Shown: positions 21,713 to 35,481, counted from the first letter of the stretch. The stretch: DNA of 64,000 nucleotides from Mangifera indica (GCF_011075055.1 NC_058147.1:1922001-1986000); one strand, 5' to 3'. Translations and numbers: made by a program. The notes: a model not told the origin generated them from the letters alone.

Positions 21713-24354
21713 ATGAATTCAGTAAATTCGAAAATGCATCTCCTTATGCTTTACGAATATCCTTGCCTTTGTTTCTACGCAGTGCTTCTTGTTGGTACCT
21801 TGACAATCTTGATTCTGCGCTACCGTAATATAAAATCAACGGCTGATATTCCCCCGGGCAGTGAAGGGTTACCGCTGATTGGAGAGACCATGCAGTTTAT
21901 GGCAGCTATTAATGGTGGCAAAGGCTTCTATGACTTTGTTCGAGTTCGTCGTTTCAGGTAAAAGAATCCCTCTATAGTTACAAATTAATGCTCGTCTGGA
22001 TTCCTGAGAGAATATAGCATAATTGAGCTGCTTGAATGTGATTGGACAGGTATGGGAATTGTTTTAAGACGAACATTTTTGGGGAGACCCATGTGTTTGT
22101 TTCAAGTACTGAATCAGCAAAGGTTATCCTAAACAATGACTTGGGGAAATTCACAAAGAAATACATAAAGCCAATTGCTGAGCTTGTGGGGGATCAGAGC
22201 CTGCTGTGTGCTTCTCCCCAACAACATAAATTGATTCGTAGTCGTTTTAATAACTTGTTCTCGTCAAGTTCCATGTCTTTACTTATCAAACAGTTTGATG
22301 AACTCATTATGGAGACTCTTCAAGACTGGGAACATACAGGCACAGAAACAGTGGTGGTTCTGAATGAAGCTCTGAAGGTTGGTAAGAGAAAATTTAAGGC
22401 CATTTAGGAAGACTGGCCGAGGCCCAGACCCCAAGTCAAGGCACAGGCCTGTTTAGGTCTAATGCTATTTGGTACTCAGGTCAAAGTTAATGCGTTTATT
22501 GAAATTTATGCAGATAACGTTTAGAGCAATGTGCAAAATGTTGATGAATTTAGAGAGGGGAGAAGAACTAGAGATGCTGGAGAAGGATGTGGCATCCGTT
22601 TATGAAGCGATGCTTGCATTCCCTTTGAAGTTACCATGGACCAAATTCTACAAAGGCCTTCAGGTATATGAACTGCAAAACCCACTTTGCACACAGACTG
22701 TACCCCAAAATTAATTGGCCCAGGCCCAGATCATAGGCCTCTGTCATTATTCTGATTTGAATTTTTTTGGTTAATAAGAAATAGTAATACTAGATCAATA
22801 TGAGCAAAGATATAAACAAATTTATGTGTTATTATGTAATTGAGTTATTTAAATATTTACCTTATTTCTAATTCAAAATCTTTATAATACATTAGTCTAT
22901 TTGTATATATTAATACCTATTGATTGTGCATATAATATTACTTATAATCTCAATAAATAATCAACTGATATATTATTATTAAATAATTATTTAGGCAAGA
23001 AAAAGAATCATGAGGACACTGGAAAAAATGATTGCTCTAAGGAGAAGAGGATTGGGAGCTAATTATGAAGATTTTCTACAGTACCTTTTGACAAAGGATG
23101 ATGAAACCCTAAGACTAACAGATGCAGAGATACAAGATAACATTTTGACTATGATAATTGCAGGTCAGGTTATATCAAAGTTTTATGAGAATATTGTTTT
23201 TGCCTTCATGTAGTGAAAAAAATAATTAAATTTGTTTTTAACTATATTTAGTAAATATAATTGACAGGTCAAGATACAACAGCAAGTGCAATCACATGGA
23301 TGGTCAAGTACTTAAGTGAAAACCAGAAGGTCCTAAATGCTCTTAAGGTTAGACCCTATATGCACCTTTTACATAAAATGATGCTTGCTGGAAGAATATT
23401 ATGTGAAAAAGCCTGCATTTACTTTTGTCCATTTTTGTTTTCTAAGCAGGCTGAACAACTTAACCTAGTAGAAAAAACATCCAAAAGGTCATTTCTCACT
23501 CTTGAAGATCTTAACCAGATGCCATATGCCTCGAAGGTAAATTTATATATGCAATAACAATAAATACTTCGTGATATTCTTTTCAATTTTCACAAAATGT
23601 ATTTGAAATTTAACTAATAAATAAATAATAATAATAGGTTGTTAAGGAATCCTTAAGAATGGCAGCTATAGTACCATGGTTCCCAAGACAAGTACTTCAG
23701 GATTGCGAAATCGAAGGTGACTCTTATACATCATAGTTCCCTTAATTTTTTTTTTATTATATGTATTCTAGAGCAAACTTTGCTTCTTTTGAAGGTTAAT
23801 TTGGTTTTACATTTGTATTCCAACTATAGGTTATAAAATAAGAAAGGGGTGGAATGTTGATGTTGATGCTAGATCAATACATCTTGATCCTGTTAACTAT
23901 GATAATCCCAACGAGTTCAATCCTTCAAGGTTTGATGTAAGTTTCATTATTTCAAATCTGTTGATTATTTCGATTATTAGAAAAACCTAGTTCTAAACCC
24001 AAAAGAAGGGGGGAAAATGTCACCCTAAGAAATTGTTGATCGCAGGATGAGTCAAAACCATACAGTTTCTTAGCTTTTGGCATGGGAGGGAGGACATGCC
24101 TGGGAGTGAACATGGCTAAGGCAATGATGCTAGTCTTCCTTCACCGGCTTATCACCACTTACAAGTGAGTATTATTTCTCTTATCTTGCGGATCTTAATA
24201 TTGACCACAATATTTAATTGGGTTCACTCTTGTGAACTTGAATTTGTTCAGATGGGAAGTGATTGATTCTGACTCAAATGTTGAGAAGTGGGCACTTTTT
24301 TCAAGATTAAAGAGCGGTTGTCCAATACAGGTGACCCGTATTGTCAATCACTAA
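21713..24354 (+). CDS. Cytochrome P450, CYP85 clan, CYP722-like
   Basis: A microsomal mono-oxygenase with ten exons: 21713-21957, 22050-22377, 22514-22663, 22995-23163, 23268-23347, 23450-23536, 23638-23716, 23830-23936, 24046-24164 and 24252-24354. They join in frame to 488 residues, a normal P450 length. Seen in order: an N-terminal membrane anchor (about 17-36), the hinge IPPGSEGLPLIGE (46-58), I-helix AGQDTT (near 297), ExxR as ESLR (357-360), PERF-like FNPSRF (409-414) and the haem loop FGMGGRTCLG (426-435, Cys433). Exon pattern and sequence fit the CYP85 clan. SAELVGDQSLLCAS-like and FRAMCKMLM segments suggest CYP722, whose C subfamily makes orobanchol or related strigolactones; a CYP707 (abscisic acid 8'-hydroxylase) relative is the alternative. 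A start at Met8 is possible. No defects seen. Confidence 0.88.
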
Positions 24355-27300
24355 ATGCCTGCATGAACAAAAATTCCACAACCCCTTTTAAATATATAGA
24401 ATTCAGAGCACAGTTAAGGATTTTCAATGTATAGATTACTGGGTGGTTAAGGCTGGGATTAGGCGGGCTTTACCTAATTCCTACCCATCATTCTATTGAG
24501 TTTGGTCTGAAATTGTGTCATGTATAAAAAAGTAAAGGCCATGGTCAAAAGTATACTGGTACTGTTGCTTTATAATTACAATGTATTTGGTTTGGCTAGA
24601 GTGATATTGTATATATACAATTTTAAATACATAATTAAATATATAAATAATATTTTATAATATAATTAAGTATTATTATATTTAAAATTATTTAATTATA
24701 TAATAATATATTATTTATATATTTAAAATTTTTTTCGATGGTGTAAAAACATTTGCTAAATAATTAGATTAAAAAACTGCAAACCCAAGCCAGTGTGTTC
24801 GATCCTTACAAATCACAATGCCATTGCCAACCCCTTTTAAGGTTCAGCCTCGATCTGTAAGCCAATGTCTCCTCAACAACAGCCAAAGATATGAATCAAG
24901 ATCCCTACCTTAAAATAATATTAACCCCCAATTTAATACAAGAAATTGCCAAACGTAATGGGGTCAAAGTTAGGTATCTGCCACACATCCTACTTTCTTC
25001 ATTTTTTTCAGTTTGTCAATTTCGTTATCCCCATTGGCCCTTTTCTGTGTTTTTTATTTGTATAGTGCAGTAGGTTTTCACTTTTCATTACTTGTTTGAC
25101 GGTGCAATTGTTTGTCTCAACTGCTCTTGGCAATGCAATAGATGGCGCTGTTGCCTTGATGCTAAGAAATTTGAAGGGCTTCCTTTAGTTGTCTCTGTGA
25201 GCAGTGATTTCACCAGAATTAAGCTTTTAAGAATATTATCTGCCTAAAATATGCTTCAAGGTGCCTAGGTGTACCATGCACAGACAACATATCTAAGTAA
25301 TACCTTGACAAAAGTTATATATAGCTTCTGGGTTGGGTTATTCAGGGGCTCTTGCTACTGTTGTATAGGGATGTTCATGACGGTTTATTTAGTCCATAAG
25401 TTAAAAAAATGCACCAAAAACTCTGGTTTTTTTTTTTTTCTGCATTGTAACCAGTATAATACCATCGATCAATCACTAATCAATTATCGATGATATTGTA
25501 TCAATTAACTATAATTTCAATTTTTTAATGGGTAAAAAAATATTTTTAAAATTTAATCAAATTTCATTAGAAATTTTATTTTTATAATAAAATAACAAAT
25601 TAAATATGTAAAAGTTATCTATACAATCCTAATCATTTTAAGAAAACAGAAACAATATACCTTGGAACTTTAAGGCCAAGTTTGTTCAATTTTGGCCAAA
25701 AGGGAAACAGAGAATGAAAATTTATTTAAAGATTAAATCCGAATAAAATTATAAAAACCAAACAAAACCCATTAACCACTTTTTGTATTCAATTTCATCA
25801 GTTACCTACTGTTGTACTCCTTCCTGGTCACCAGATACAGAACTGATGTACTAAAACTTAATAGCATAGCCAAAATAATTGGAAAAAAAAAATTGTTTTG
25901 TATTATGGTAATGATATTTAAAGAGCAAGTAGATTAATAGATGACACTGTTCCAAAATTATTAAAGGAAGCTGAGCTCTCCTATCACTTCATCTTCATCA
26001 TCAACTTCACTGTCTGTCACATTGCTGTTACCCATCTCCCCTGATCATATGGCTTTTCAAAATTTGCTTAGGCAGTGTCGGCTTCAGGCTACAGCAGTGA
26101 ATTATTTGTTTAACTGGGTTGTTGACACTGAAAAAGTGAACAATAATAATACTCAGCGGCTGATTATCTTAATCTCCAATTGTGGGATCTTAAGACAAAA
26201 GTTTCTTTTGAATAAGGTACACAAATTGAACTTTTTTTTCCTCTCTGATACTTCATCTGATGTTGACTTGACCAATCCCTTTCGGTTTTATATTTTGATT
26301 TTTGTCCCCTTTGATTGTCACCAACTACTGTCTCAAATCTGGACCGTCTAGAAAATTAAAATTTTAATCCACTGTTTAAAAAGGGTTAATTCTAGGCACA
26401 TAACATAGAAACACAGACGTTTTGCAGGATCTGATAAAGATAAGCACTGGAGGTTGATTCTTCCTTCTGCTGACAGCTAAACCGAATGACGATTCTGATG
26501 ACCAAGTATTGAAGCTGCTCTTGCTTAAACATTTATACAGCTGTTGTTAGGCCAAACGTTTTAAATAGTCCCAAGGTCACTTTGTACCTTGACAGTAAGA
26601 CAAATATCAGTAAGGATGATAAATCACATAAAAAAGGTAAAAGTAACACTTTTAAGCAAATCATACTTCAACAAATCAAAAAAGTTATATCATTTGAGAA
26701 TAATAAGAGAATATTAATAAAATAATTCGTAAATTTTTAAATTATTTAGACGATTTGTGAAATTATATATTCGAATTAGATAATATATTGAATAACAAAT
26801 ATTATAAATGACATTAAAACCACTATATATGAGCTTTTGAACAAATAAAAGTAAAACAAACCTTAACGAAGATGTTAAGTTCCGTAAAAGAATAAACGTA
26901 ATGCTTTCTTGCAAGCCATATATTGACAAAATGGGAGAGTTGGTGAATTAGATGTTATAATATGTTATGTTGGTATTTGTTTATTTTTCCATTTGAACGT
27001 AATATATCATTGTGTTATTTTTACTCCTATATTAAAGTAACATATCAGCCCAAAATAGTCTTTAGCCATAGCCAGCTTCTCAGAAAAACAGGAGTCTCAG
27101 TCGCCCCATAAACAAAGCAGCCACACAATATGGACAAAGATAGTTGTTATTTTCCACTTAATTTCAGGGGTGAATCTTATCCGAGCCTCCAATCAAATCT
27201 ACAGTTTGATTCAAACGAGTCAATATTAAACAAAAATTTTAACTCGGTTAGAGATTAATTTATTTACTTATCTAATAATACTATTGATGATATTATTTAT

Positions 27301-29184
27301 TATATTGACAATCTTTTAATAATAATATAATACACTAGCTCAATTTGAGTTTGAAATCAAACTAAACATTATAGCTTTAGTTTCGGTCATCCCCACTTGG
27401 TTTTTCATGAAGTAAATCATAATGGGAAGAAATTATCAGTACACGGATTGTTCTGATTGAAAGTGTAAAAAGCGAGTAATAATTAGTGTAGTGATGTGAG
27501 GAAGTGGAGGATAAAATAATATATTAGCAACAGGAAATGGGTAATTAAAATCATAAGAGAAAAACAAGTACGGACAGAAAGAGGGTAATCTTGAACAAAT
27601 AATTGAGATGGGAAAGGATTTGGGTAGTACAATTGTAGGTGTAGGGGGCCAAAGCAAGTGAGAAAAGGAAGATGGGATGGGTGGCATTGAGTTCATAACC
27701 ATAAACAAGAAACCCTCTTTATCCTTTTTGTAGCAGAACTGGCATGGCACAATAAGTGGATAAGAGCAAGCTGCTTCACTATAAAGAAGCCACTATTGAT
27801 ACAAAATAACAAAACCCACGCCCCCACGACAACAAGAATTATGGATCAACCCTATCAAGTAGAAGAAAATAAATAAAAAATTAAGATTTACTAATAAATT
27901 AAAATTTAAAACATGCATTCTATTGTTTCAAATCCGATACCCCACCGTTGTCACTCACGCGAGACATGCGAGCCCCTTAGACACTTCCTTCTTGCCTCTT
28001 GTTTTCTTTTGAATGGGGTCCTCTCGATTCAAAAATATCCTATATGAGAGAAAGAGAGGAGGAAAAAGAATTGGCGGGGATGTCTTTTCTGGCTTGCAAT
28101 TTGTATAATAATGCAATCCTTTCTGATGCCCAAAAAAACAAAGCAAAAAAATAATAAAAGTTTCTCAGATAACCCACCATTATTCAGTGCAAGTAATTAT
28201 GACAAACCCAGTTAAAGGCCAAAAAGCTTCCGATTCCTCCATCTATGTAGTGTATAATAATTTAGTGCCTTCGTTTAGTGTGCCTAAAATGAGCAAAAGT
28301 TGGCTGTTTTTATTAATTTTCTATATGAAGGTAACAGCCTTTCCTTTCTACATTATATTACTTCGTACATTTAGAACCTCAAAAAGCCTCAAATTATGGC
28401 TCATGAGGAGACAATCAAATCATATGGGCATCAAGATAGTTATGAAAATTTCACTCATTTTGTTTCCTCAAGTTTGGGATTCAAAGTTCTAATTGCAACA
28501 ACAGAGGAGATTCCTTGTAAAACAGCAACCCATTTCTTTTCTTCCTCCTAGAAAAATATTAAGAAATGAAAACTTGAAACAAAAATGAACGCTGAAAACA
28601 CAAGAAGATACAAATATTTAAAAAAGTGCCAAAAATAAGACACATCCAGAGCCAGAGTACCCAAAATCCCGCATCTGTTAGGAAAATTCATAATCATAAT
28701 ATTCAGGACCAAGAAACAGAATCTTAATATCCGGTAAGTAAACCCACATGCATAAGACAACATCACTAAAAATTATTGAACTCTTCTCATCTCAACTCAA
28801 CAAAAGGGAGCTCCTTCTTCACGGTGGATTGTTGGACTAATCTTCCAAGATTTACCGATTTGGTGATAGTCAGGTTTCGAAAAGTGGGTTTATTCCGATA
28901 GAATTTCAAATACAAGGTATAAAATTTGAATCTCATGTCCACACGTATTCCATGGCTTCATATGCAGAAGAATTAACCCACAAAATGAAGAAAATTATTT
29001 ATAAAAAAGCATAAATTTTTTAATTCATTGGTAACCGGGAATTATATCACTGTACATTCCACGATCACAAGAAAAAAACAGACATGAAAAACTAGAGAGA
29101 TTTTGAATTACATGGAGCTTCCCTCACCTCTTGATTAATATGGTAATTAGCCTACAATTTATTTTTCAAACAAGATGCATGTTC
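24355..29184. other. Intergenic region without a supported gene
   Basis: Mostly AT-rich. Small frames at 24891, 25269, 26022 and 27436 lack family motifs or codon-use signals. A short palindromic MITE lies at about 24590-24730. A T/C-rich stretch near 27950-28100 and an RNA-like, less AT-rich patch at 25970-26110 could be transcribed but cannot be assigned. Confidence 0.4.
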
Positions 29185-30003
29185 TCAGTTGACAGCAGCG
29201 CTCATAGTAATGGCGAGACACTGATTTCTTTCTAGCTTGAGATCAAGAGTGTTCTCTCGGATTAAAGTTTTCTTCTGTGAAGCAATAAAAGTCTCTATTG
29301 CAAGCTTGAAATCTTCACTGCTCAAGTCATCTATGGCGCTCGACCTCCTCGCCGGTTCATTTTTATCCCCTGCTATATCCCGCTTCACCGCTGTCTTTGA
29401 TCGCCGCAGCTCCCTTCGATTCTCCTGTTCCAAACGCTCCGACCGACTCCTTGTGTACTTCTTCGACTCACTCACCGTGTCGACGGTGCTGCATCGAACC
29501 GGAGAAATCACGTGCTTTTCCTCCAGTTCAGACTCCGGTAACGTGGCAGTAGGATTGAGAAGAATATTTTTCTCGACTGGAGAATTTACCGCATTATCCA
29601 CACAAACAATTTGTTTGTCATATACAGTTGTTTCCTTCGGGTCTGGAGATTGTTCGGCCGCGGGAATACTCCGGCGAGAGATGTTGCTGTTGATGTTGAC
29701 ATACTCGTCGTAAAAATCTGATTTTGCCGGCGTTTGGGAGGAAACAAAGATAAGTAGAATGAGAACGTTGACAATCATTAAAACGAACAAAGACCGGCCG
29801 AAAAGAACGACGGGTTGGCAGAGAAATCCTTTGGCCATTTCAGCAGCGACGGGGATGTAAGTATAAGAAGACCATGAAAGCAAAGCCAAAGCCACGACAA
29901 TTTCTACAAGGAAAAGAAAACTTTTCAACTTTATGTGGCGATTGTACCTTCTCATGGCTTCTGCTTTCTCAGCTTCAACGTTGTTACAATGAAAAGAACC
30001 CAT
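29185..30003 (-). CDS. DUF4408/DUF761 membrane protein
   Basis: An intronless gene of 272 residues. Two hydrophobic helices (about 29-47 and 71-88) form the DUF4408 N-terminal module. The middle (about 95-220) is polar, low-complexity and rich in Ser/Glu/Arg. The C-terminus has a DUF761 ('cotton fibre expressed') motif, SSEDFKLAIETFIASQKKTL, near 229-248. This domain pair is plant-specific and its biochemical role is unknown; members are often stress- or elongation-responsive. The start is the first ATG after a TATA box at 30211-30217. The opposite-strand frame 29237-29713 is a shadow. Confidence 0.88.
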   Translation of the reverse strand: MGSFHCNNVEAEKAEAMRRYNRHIKLKSFLFLVEIVVALALLSWSSYTYIPVAAEMAKGFLCQPVVLFGRSLFVLMIVNVLILLIFVSSQTPAKSDFYDEYVNINSNISRRSIPAAEQSPDPKETTVYDKQIVCVDNAVNSPVEKNILLNPTATLPESELEEKHVISPVRCSTVDTVSESKKYTRSRSERLEQENRRELRRSKTAVKRDIAGDKNEPARRSSAIDDLSSEDFKLAIETFIASQKKTLIRENTLDLKLERNQCLAITMSAAVN

Positions 30004-30210
30004 CTACGAAAGCGAAGGGGGAGATGATATAAAGAAGACAGTAGTGTTTGTAGAGGAAGAGTGGGAGGAAAGTAAGATCACAGAGGCAGATTTTCAGTGC
30101 AAATAATGACAAGAAAGGGAAGGAAAGTGAGGGAAAATAATGAACTGATCGACAGCTAGGTGAAGCCTGCTTGAGTAGTCCTTTTTCGCGATGGAAACTT
30201 GAGATTGTGC

Positions 30211-30217
30211 TTTTATA
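30211..30217 (-). promoter_or_regulatory. TATA box of the DUF4408/DUF761 gene
   Basis: TATAAAA on the minus strand, 208 bases before the start codon, implies a leader of about 175-180 bases. An ACACGTGG G-box-like site lies upstream at about 30332-30339. Confidence 0.55.
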
Positions 30218-33200
30218 GAGCAGAAAAAAGTTGTTTTTTTTTTTATTATTATTATTTATTTAAATAAAAAATGGAAATAAAAATAAAAGAATAACAAGAG
30301 GAGTAAGTAAATGGATATGGACGGGAGGTGCACACGTGGTTGCAGTCACCAAAGGGTCCGAACGGCCGTACCTCAAACGCCAACGCCTCTGCTTTGCCAC
30401 TGCCAGTGCCAAGCTTGTTGACCTCGTCATTTTTTTCCCTTTATGCTTTTCCTTTTGGCCAGAGAACTATTTCCCACGAAGGTTTGCTGAAAACTACTCT
30501 CTCTTCCTCTAAGTTTCAAAAAAGTAAAGGTTTGTCCTTCATTCATTTTTGTTAATAAAATTTATACACAGAAGAATAAGAAAATCATTTTCAATAAATT
30601 TTTAAATATTCTTTTTTTTTCCTTTTCAAAAATTTAAGGGGCAAATGTACTTATTAAAAATATCAAGAGTATTATAAAATATAATATTTTAAAATTGATT
30701 AAATTTTTAATAATTTTTAGAAGTCTAAATGATATATTTTTAAACTGATTAAGATATAATAGTGATTTGATATTTATATTAAATATTGATAATATTTTTG
30801 TAATTTCAATAAATGGGCAAAACAATTATTTTAAAAAAACTAAACAAATTCATTAACTATAGAAATTTGGCCTTTAAAACTTAATGGGTGAGAATTGTTG
30901 TTTCATCAAACCTTGGGTGGGACATTTAATTTGGCCCCTCGCTTTCCTTTCCAACCAGGGGGTCCTTTCTTCTTCTTCCTCCTTTCCCTTTTTCTTTCCA
31001 CATTCTGCCAAGAAATTTGTATTTCAGAAACGAACCCCTGAGTGCTCCTTTTGCATTATCTAATTATGATGCCTTTGGCAAATTGCCCATTTTGAACTAA
31101 TTTCAAAGCTATTACTTAGTTTCAGGATTTATTTTATTTTTTGTCGGCAAAATTTTCACAAATATTTTGAGCTTGTTGTTACTTCAATATCTTCCTAAAT
31201 AATTTAATCCTGGGACCTGGGTCAAGCGTCAAATTTGGTGTGTGGAAAATGACAAATTAATTTAAGTGGCTGTGGCTGATGCTTATGACAGGTTGTTGCC
31301 AATAATACAGGTTCAAATTCTCCGATGCCATGTACCGATTTTGGAATTCCATATATGCCCCTATTGGATTAATACGATCCGATAGTTTAAGAGTTCATAA
31401 ACTAGAGATATTTAATGTTCAGACATATATAATATCCTTCCTATTTTATCGTTATAATATTTGATTTGAAATATTATACAAATATTTGATATCAAACCAT
31501 GATTTTAAAAATTAGATTGGACCAATTAGCCTGATTTATTGAAGTTACACTCACCAGCAAAATCAATTTTAATTTGTTTGAAAATTGTTATTAGAGTTAG
31601 ATAAAATTAAATAAGACAATTCAAATAGTTGAATTGGATAATAAATAACATAAAAAATTATCTTTAAAAAAAATTATTATAGAAACTTTAATGGGATACC
31701 TTATATATCAAACTTGAAATAATAAAATAACTTATATTATATATTTAATTATAGATTATATAAAATTATTTTAAATATTATATTTAAATATTTAAACTAT
31801 ATGATCATTGGTTAAATAGTTTGACTATTTATTAGATTAGATAATTTTTCTTATTAAAACGATGTGTTTTTCAGTTTCAAAATTATTGTATCAAACAAAA
31901 CAAACAACCAATGCAAGGAATGGTAAAAGAAAAAATGAGGCATGGGGTTGGTGTCGACGTGAATGTATGGCATGTTGAGTACAACTTTACATGGGAAAAT
32001 CATGAGGTTCCAATTAAGAAAAAGTGTTGATGGAGAGACTGACGATGATATATAGTTGAAGGGACAACCGTGATTGGGTGGCTTGGCTTGGGACTTATAT
32101 CGGTGGTTGATGATGATGTACAAAACCCATGAACTCTTCAAGAAAGAAAAGAAAAAGGGACAAACACAGGCCAATATTTCACGCCCTCTCTGCTGTACTT
32201 TCTTCAACACAACTGGGAAACAAAGCACACGGCAGGCTAAGAGAATTCAGTTTTGGTTGGAGACAGAAATATCACGTGACCCCTGAACTAACTCTTCGAA
32301 AGCTACTTAAATAGATTTATGAAAAAGACAGAGTTGGTTCCTTTTCTACTTTCATCTTCAACTGTAACATAATCCCACTTCTGTTCTCAGTCTGAGAAAA
32401 GACCCTCTGTCAGATCAGGCACGCAATTTTGCCTGTTCTTCATAATTGCATTTATCAACAACAGAGCGTAAATGATTAAGGCTTTAACCCTTCTTTTCCA
32501 ATGCTTTGGTTAGAGGAATTCATCAGGTTAAGATGTCAATTGTGAGGCTAAGCCTATACCAGAAAGAGGCAGAAAAGTTGCTAAAATTACTGTGGGGCAT
32601 GATATTTAATGAATAACTTTTGTTTTAAATTGAAGCTATAGAAATTGATGGAGGAATCAAGACATGGATGTTACCGTGTGTACAAGAAATGGGTAGTGTA
32701 GGTAGCCTATGCGCCACTAGCATCAATAATTTAATATACCAGAAGATCATATGTCCGAATTGATGATGTTGCTTTGATTTACACATAGGACATAATTTAT
32801 AGTGGCAAGATATTGTTAATTTTGACTTTTGATCTCGGGTTTTTGTTTTTGAAAAATGTCTGAAAAAACTGAGAGATAACAAATTTATATTGATTTATGA
32901 TCTTTAATTTATATTTAATATGAGATTATTGACATCAACATAATCTTTCAGTTAAGAGGTTTAAGAAAGATATTGAGAATCGTCTTCATGAATAGTATTA
33001 CAAATGACATTGTCTCAATTCGTACATAACAAACCACTTAAAATCATAGAGTATTGTTTCTTTGGTTGTAGTGATAACAATTTATTAAATATAAAATTTT
33101 AGTTAAACCCTATCCTACCCCATACCTATTTATAAGGTATACTTTACAAAAATATCTATTACAATTTTAATTATTTATCATAATATCATTGTCATATATG

Positions 33201-33880
33201 ATAATATATGAACGAAAATTATATAAAAAAGATAGTTAGAGAAAGAAAATTATTCTTTAACTTTAGGATATGAATTTCTCTTAATCCTCATAACAGAAAC
33301 GAGATGGGAGTGGAGATATATCCCATGATACAAGAACATGGACAGGGATAGTCATCCTTGCTCCTCCCCTCCCTATTGCGATCTTTACTTGATTTTTATT
33401 AACCTCACCATTTTATCTTAAAAGAAGTCTTACAAAAGAAAAAATGTTTTATATGTATCTAATGCCCTTAACTTTTACACATAAGTGGGCCCAAAAGATA
33501 CAAAGGGTAAATTGTGAATTGACATATCCAGAATGAATCTTATCAAAACAATAGCATGATTAATATATGCTAATCTTTACAAGATGATGAGTAATTAAGA
33601 TTAGGTAAAGGTGATGCTTTGATTGTTAAAAATTAAGCTTGCGTACAAAAGTAACAATCAGTTGGGGCCCCGTGGAAAACAAATGAAAAAGACCATTGTA
33701 TATGCCTGCCCAACCTATTATTCTGATAAACCCTATTTGAGGCCAACATTTTCACACTGGGTTTGGGTCTTAATCATGTACTGTGATCAATCATATTGTT
33801 TGCCACCAACAACTTTACATGCATGCTGCCATTACTGAACCCTCCGGTTAAGAATTTAAGCAGGGTTAAGTATTCTTTTA
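30218..33880. other. Intergenic region without a supported gene
   Basis: AT-rich, with homopolymer and ATTATT tracts near 30240-30290. The patch at 32070-32420 is less AT-rich, contains a CACGTG G-box core (ATCACGTGAC near 32271) and TTAAATA (32307-32313), and may be a transcribed unit or promoter, but no product could be recognised. Confidence 0.4.
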
Positions 33881-33889
33881 TAAATTTAA

Positions 33890-35481
33890 GGCCAAAGGAC
33901 TATGTCCCACCCAAGGTATACTTTCTTTTTAAATGCACCCCCGTTAATTTTGAAAACCTAATTTACCCACTCATAGACCGTTAAAATTAACTGAGTTAAT
34001 TAGTTATATTATTTTTCCCTTCAAACCCTAAAAACTAACAATTTCCTCCCATCCCAAGTTTTCAAAAACTATATCTTCCCTCTAAGGTTTCCAAACCTTC
34101 AGATCCTATTTTTTTGACGATGATCGACCATCTCTAAGTACTTACTCTCCCTCTCCGACAGCCCCTTTTGGTCATACATCTTCCGACGTCATGTGGCATC
34201 TTCGTAGACAAAGATGACGCTTCTTCGTCGAGACGAAGATGACTCATCTTCGTCTCTGAACGAAGACGCGTCGTCTTCATCGACGAAGAAACCTAGGAGG
34301 GGAAGACGCCGCATGGTCGAAAAGAGAAGAACGCCAGGGAAGAAGAGACATCGTCTGAAGATCATTAATCATTGTCGAAAAATTCAATCCAAAAGTTTGG
34401 AAACCCTGGGGGAGAAAATATTATTTTTGAAAATTTGGGTTGAGGAAAAATTGTTAGTTTTTAATGTTTGTGAGGAAAAATAAAATAAAATTTAAGTTTA
34501 TTTTTAATATTATAGATAAAATGATAATTTTGCCTTTGAAACCGTTTTTTTAATAGCCTATGGGTAGGCAAATTGGATTTTTAAACTTAACGGAAGGAAC
34601 GTGGAAAAAAGGCCAAACGACTATGTCCCATCCAAGGTTTGATGTTTTCTCAAGTTTCCACTCTTTAACTATGGAAACACTAAACACCCACTCATGGTCG
34701 GTTAGATTTAACAAAACCCTAACGGTGGTAAGGGTAAAATCGTCATTTTCGCTATAATATTAAAAATAAACTAAAATATAATCTAATTTTACCCCCCTAA
34801 ACTTTAAAAACTAAAATTTTCCCCCAACCTAAGTTTTAAAAAATGACAGTTTCACCCTAGGGTTTGGTTTTGAAATCTCCGACGACCGTTCCGGCTCCAT
34901 TGTCGACGACCTCTCCCTCCCGAAGCAGCCTCTCCTTTCGGCGAATACTTTCCTCTCATTTGGAGGTTCGATCGGCTTCGTCTTCACCTTGGGAGACAAA
35001 GAACTTCGTCGGGGAAGACGAAGTTCTTCGTCTTCCCAGACGAAGACGAAGTCATCTTCGTCTGGGAAGACGGTCGTCTTCCCCGACAAAGTTCTTCGTC
35101 TCCCAAGGCGAAGACGAAGCCGATCGAGCCTCCAAATGGGAGGAAAACATTCGCCGGAAGGAGATGCTACTTCGGGAGGGAGAGGTCATCGGCAATGGAG
35201 CCGGAACGGTCGTCAGAGATTTCAAAACCAAACCCTATGGTGAAACTACCATTTTTTAAAACTTAGGCTGAGAGAAAATTCTAGTTTTTAAAGTTTAGGG
35301 GGACAAAAAGAGATAAAATTTTCAGGCATTAGGGTTTTGTTAAATCTAATCGGCTATGGGTGAGTGTTTGGTGTTTCCATAGTTAAAGGGAGACATTTGA
35401 GAAAACATCAAACCTTGGGTGGGAAATAGTCGTTTGGCCTGGAAAAAAAGCATACCTTGGGTGGGACATAGTCCTTTGGCC
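33890..35481. mobile_element. Mutator-like element (GGCC-TIR family), outer copy of a nested pair
   Basis: Left end GGCCAAAGGACTATGTCCCA; right end, reverse-complemented, is the same. Flanked by a perfect 9-bp target duplication TAAATTTAA (33881-33889 and 35482-35490). Its own sequence is about 763 bp once the inner element (34611-35439) and its duplicated site are removed. It has fold-back arms and a centre rich in CTTCGTCGAGACGAAGA-type repeats. The 89-codon frame at 34214-34483 is read-through of an arm; the same LETLG...LVF string appears in the element at 3380. Confidence 0.92.
34611..35439. mobile_element. Mutator-like element (GGCC-TIR family), inner copy, near-perfect 829-bp fold-back
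   Basis: Left end GGCCAAACGACTATGTCCCA; right end, reverse-complemented, GGCCAAACGACTATTTCCCA. Flanked by a perfect 9-bp duplication TGGAAAAAA (34602-34610 and 35440-35448). Almost the whole element is one palindrome with a centre near 35027-35030: the arms run about 400 bases each and contain matching GGTTTGGTTTTGAAATCTC, TCGATCGGCTTCGTCTTC and repeated GAAGACGAAG blocks. Open frames on both strands here are symmetric read-through of the arms. No transposase domain. Confidence 0.93.

Noticed and set aside
28790..28870. GGGAGCTCC-containing sequence resembling miR159/319 star strands
   Set aside because: No matching mature sequence or hairpin could be found nearby.
34864..35259. Long overlapping frames on both strands
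   Set aside because: They are symmetric read-through of a palindrome; each frame is matched by its mirror.
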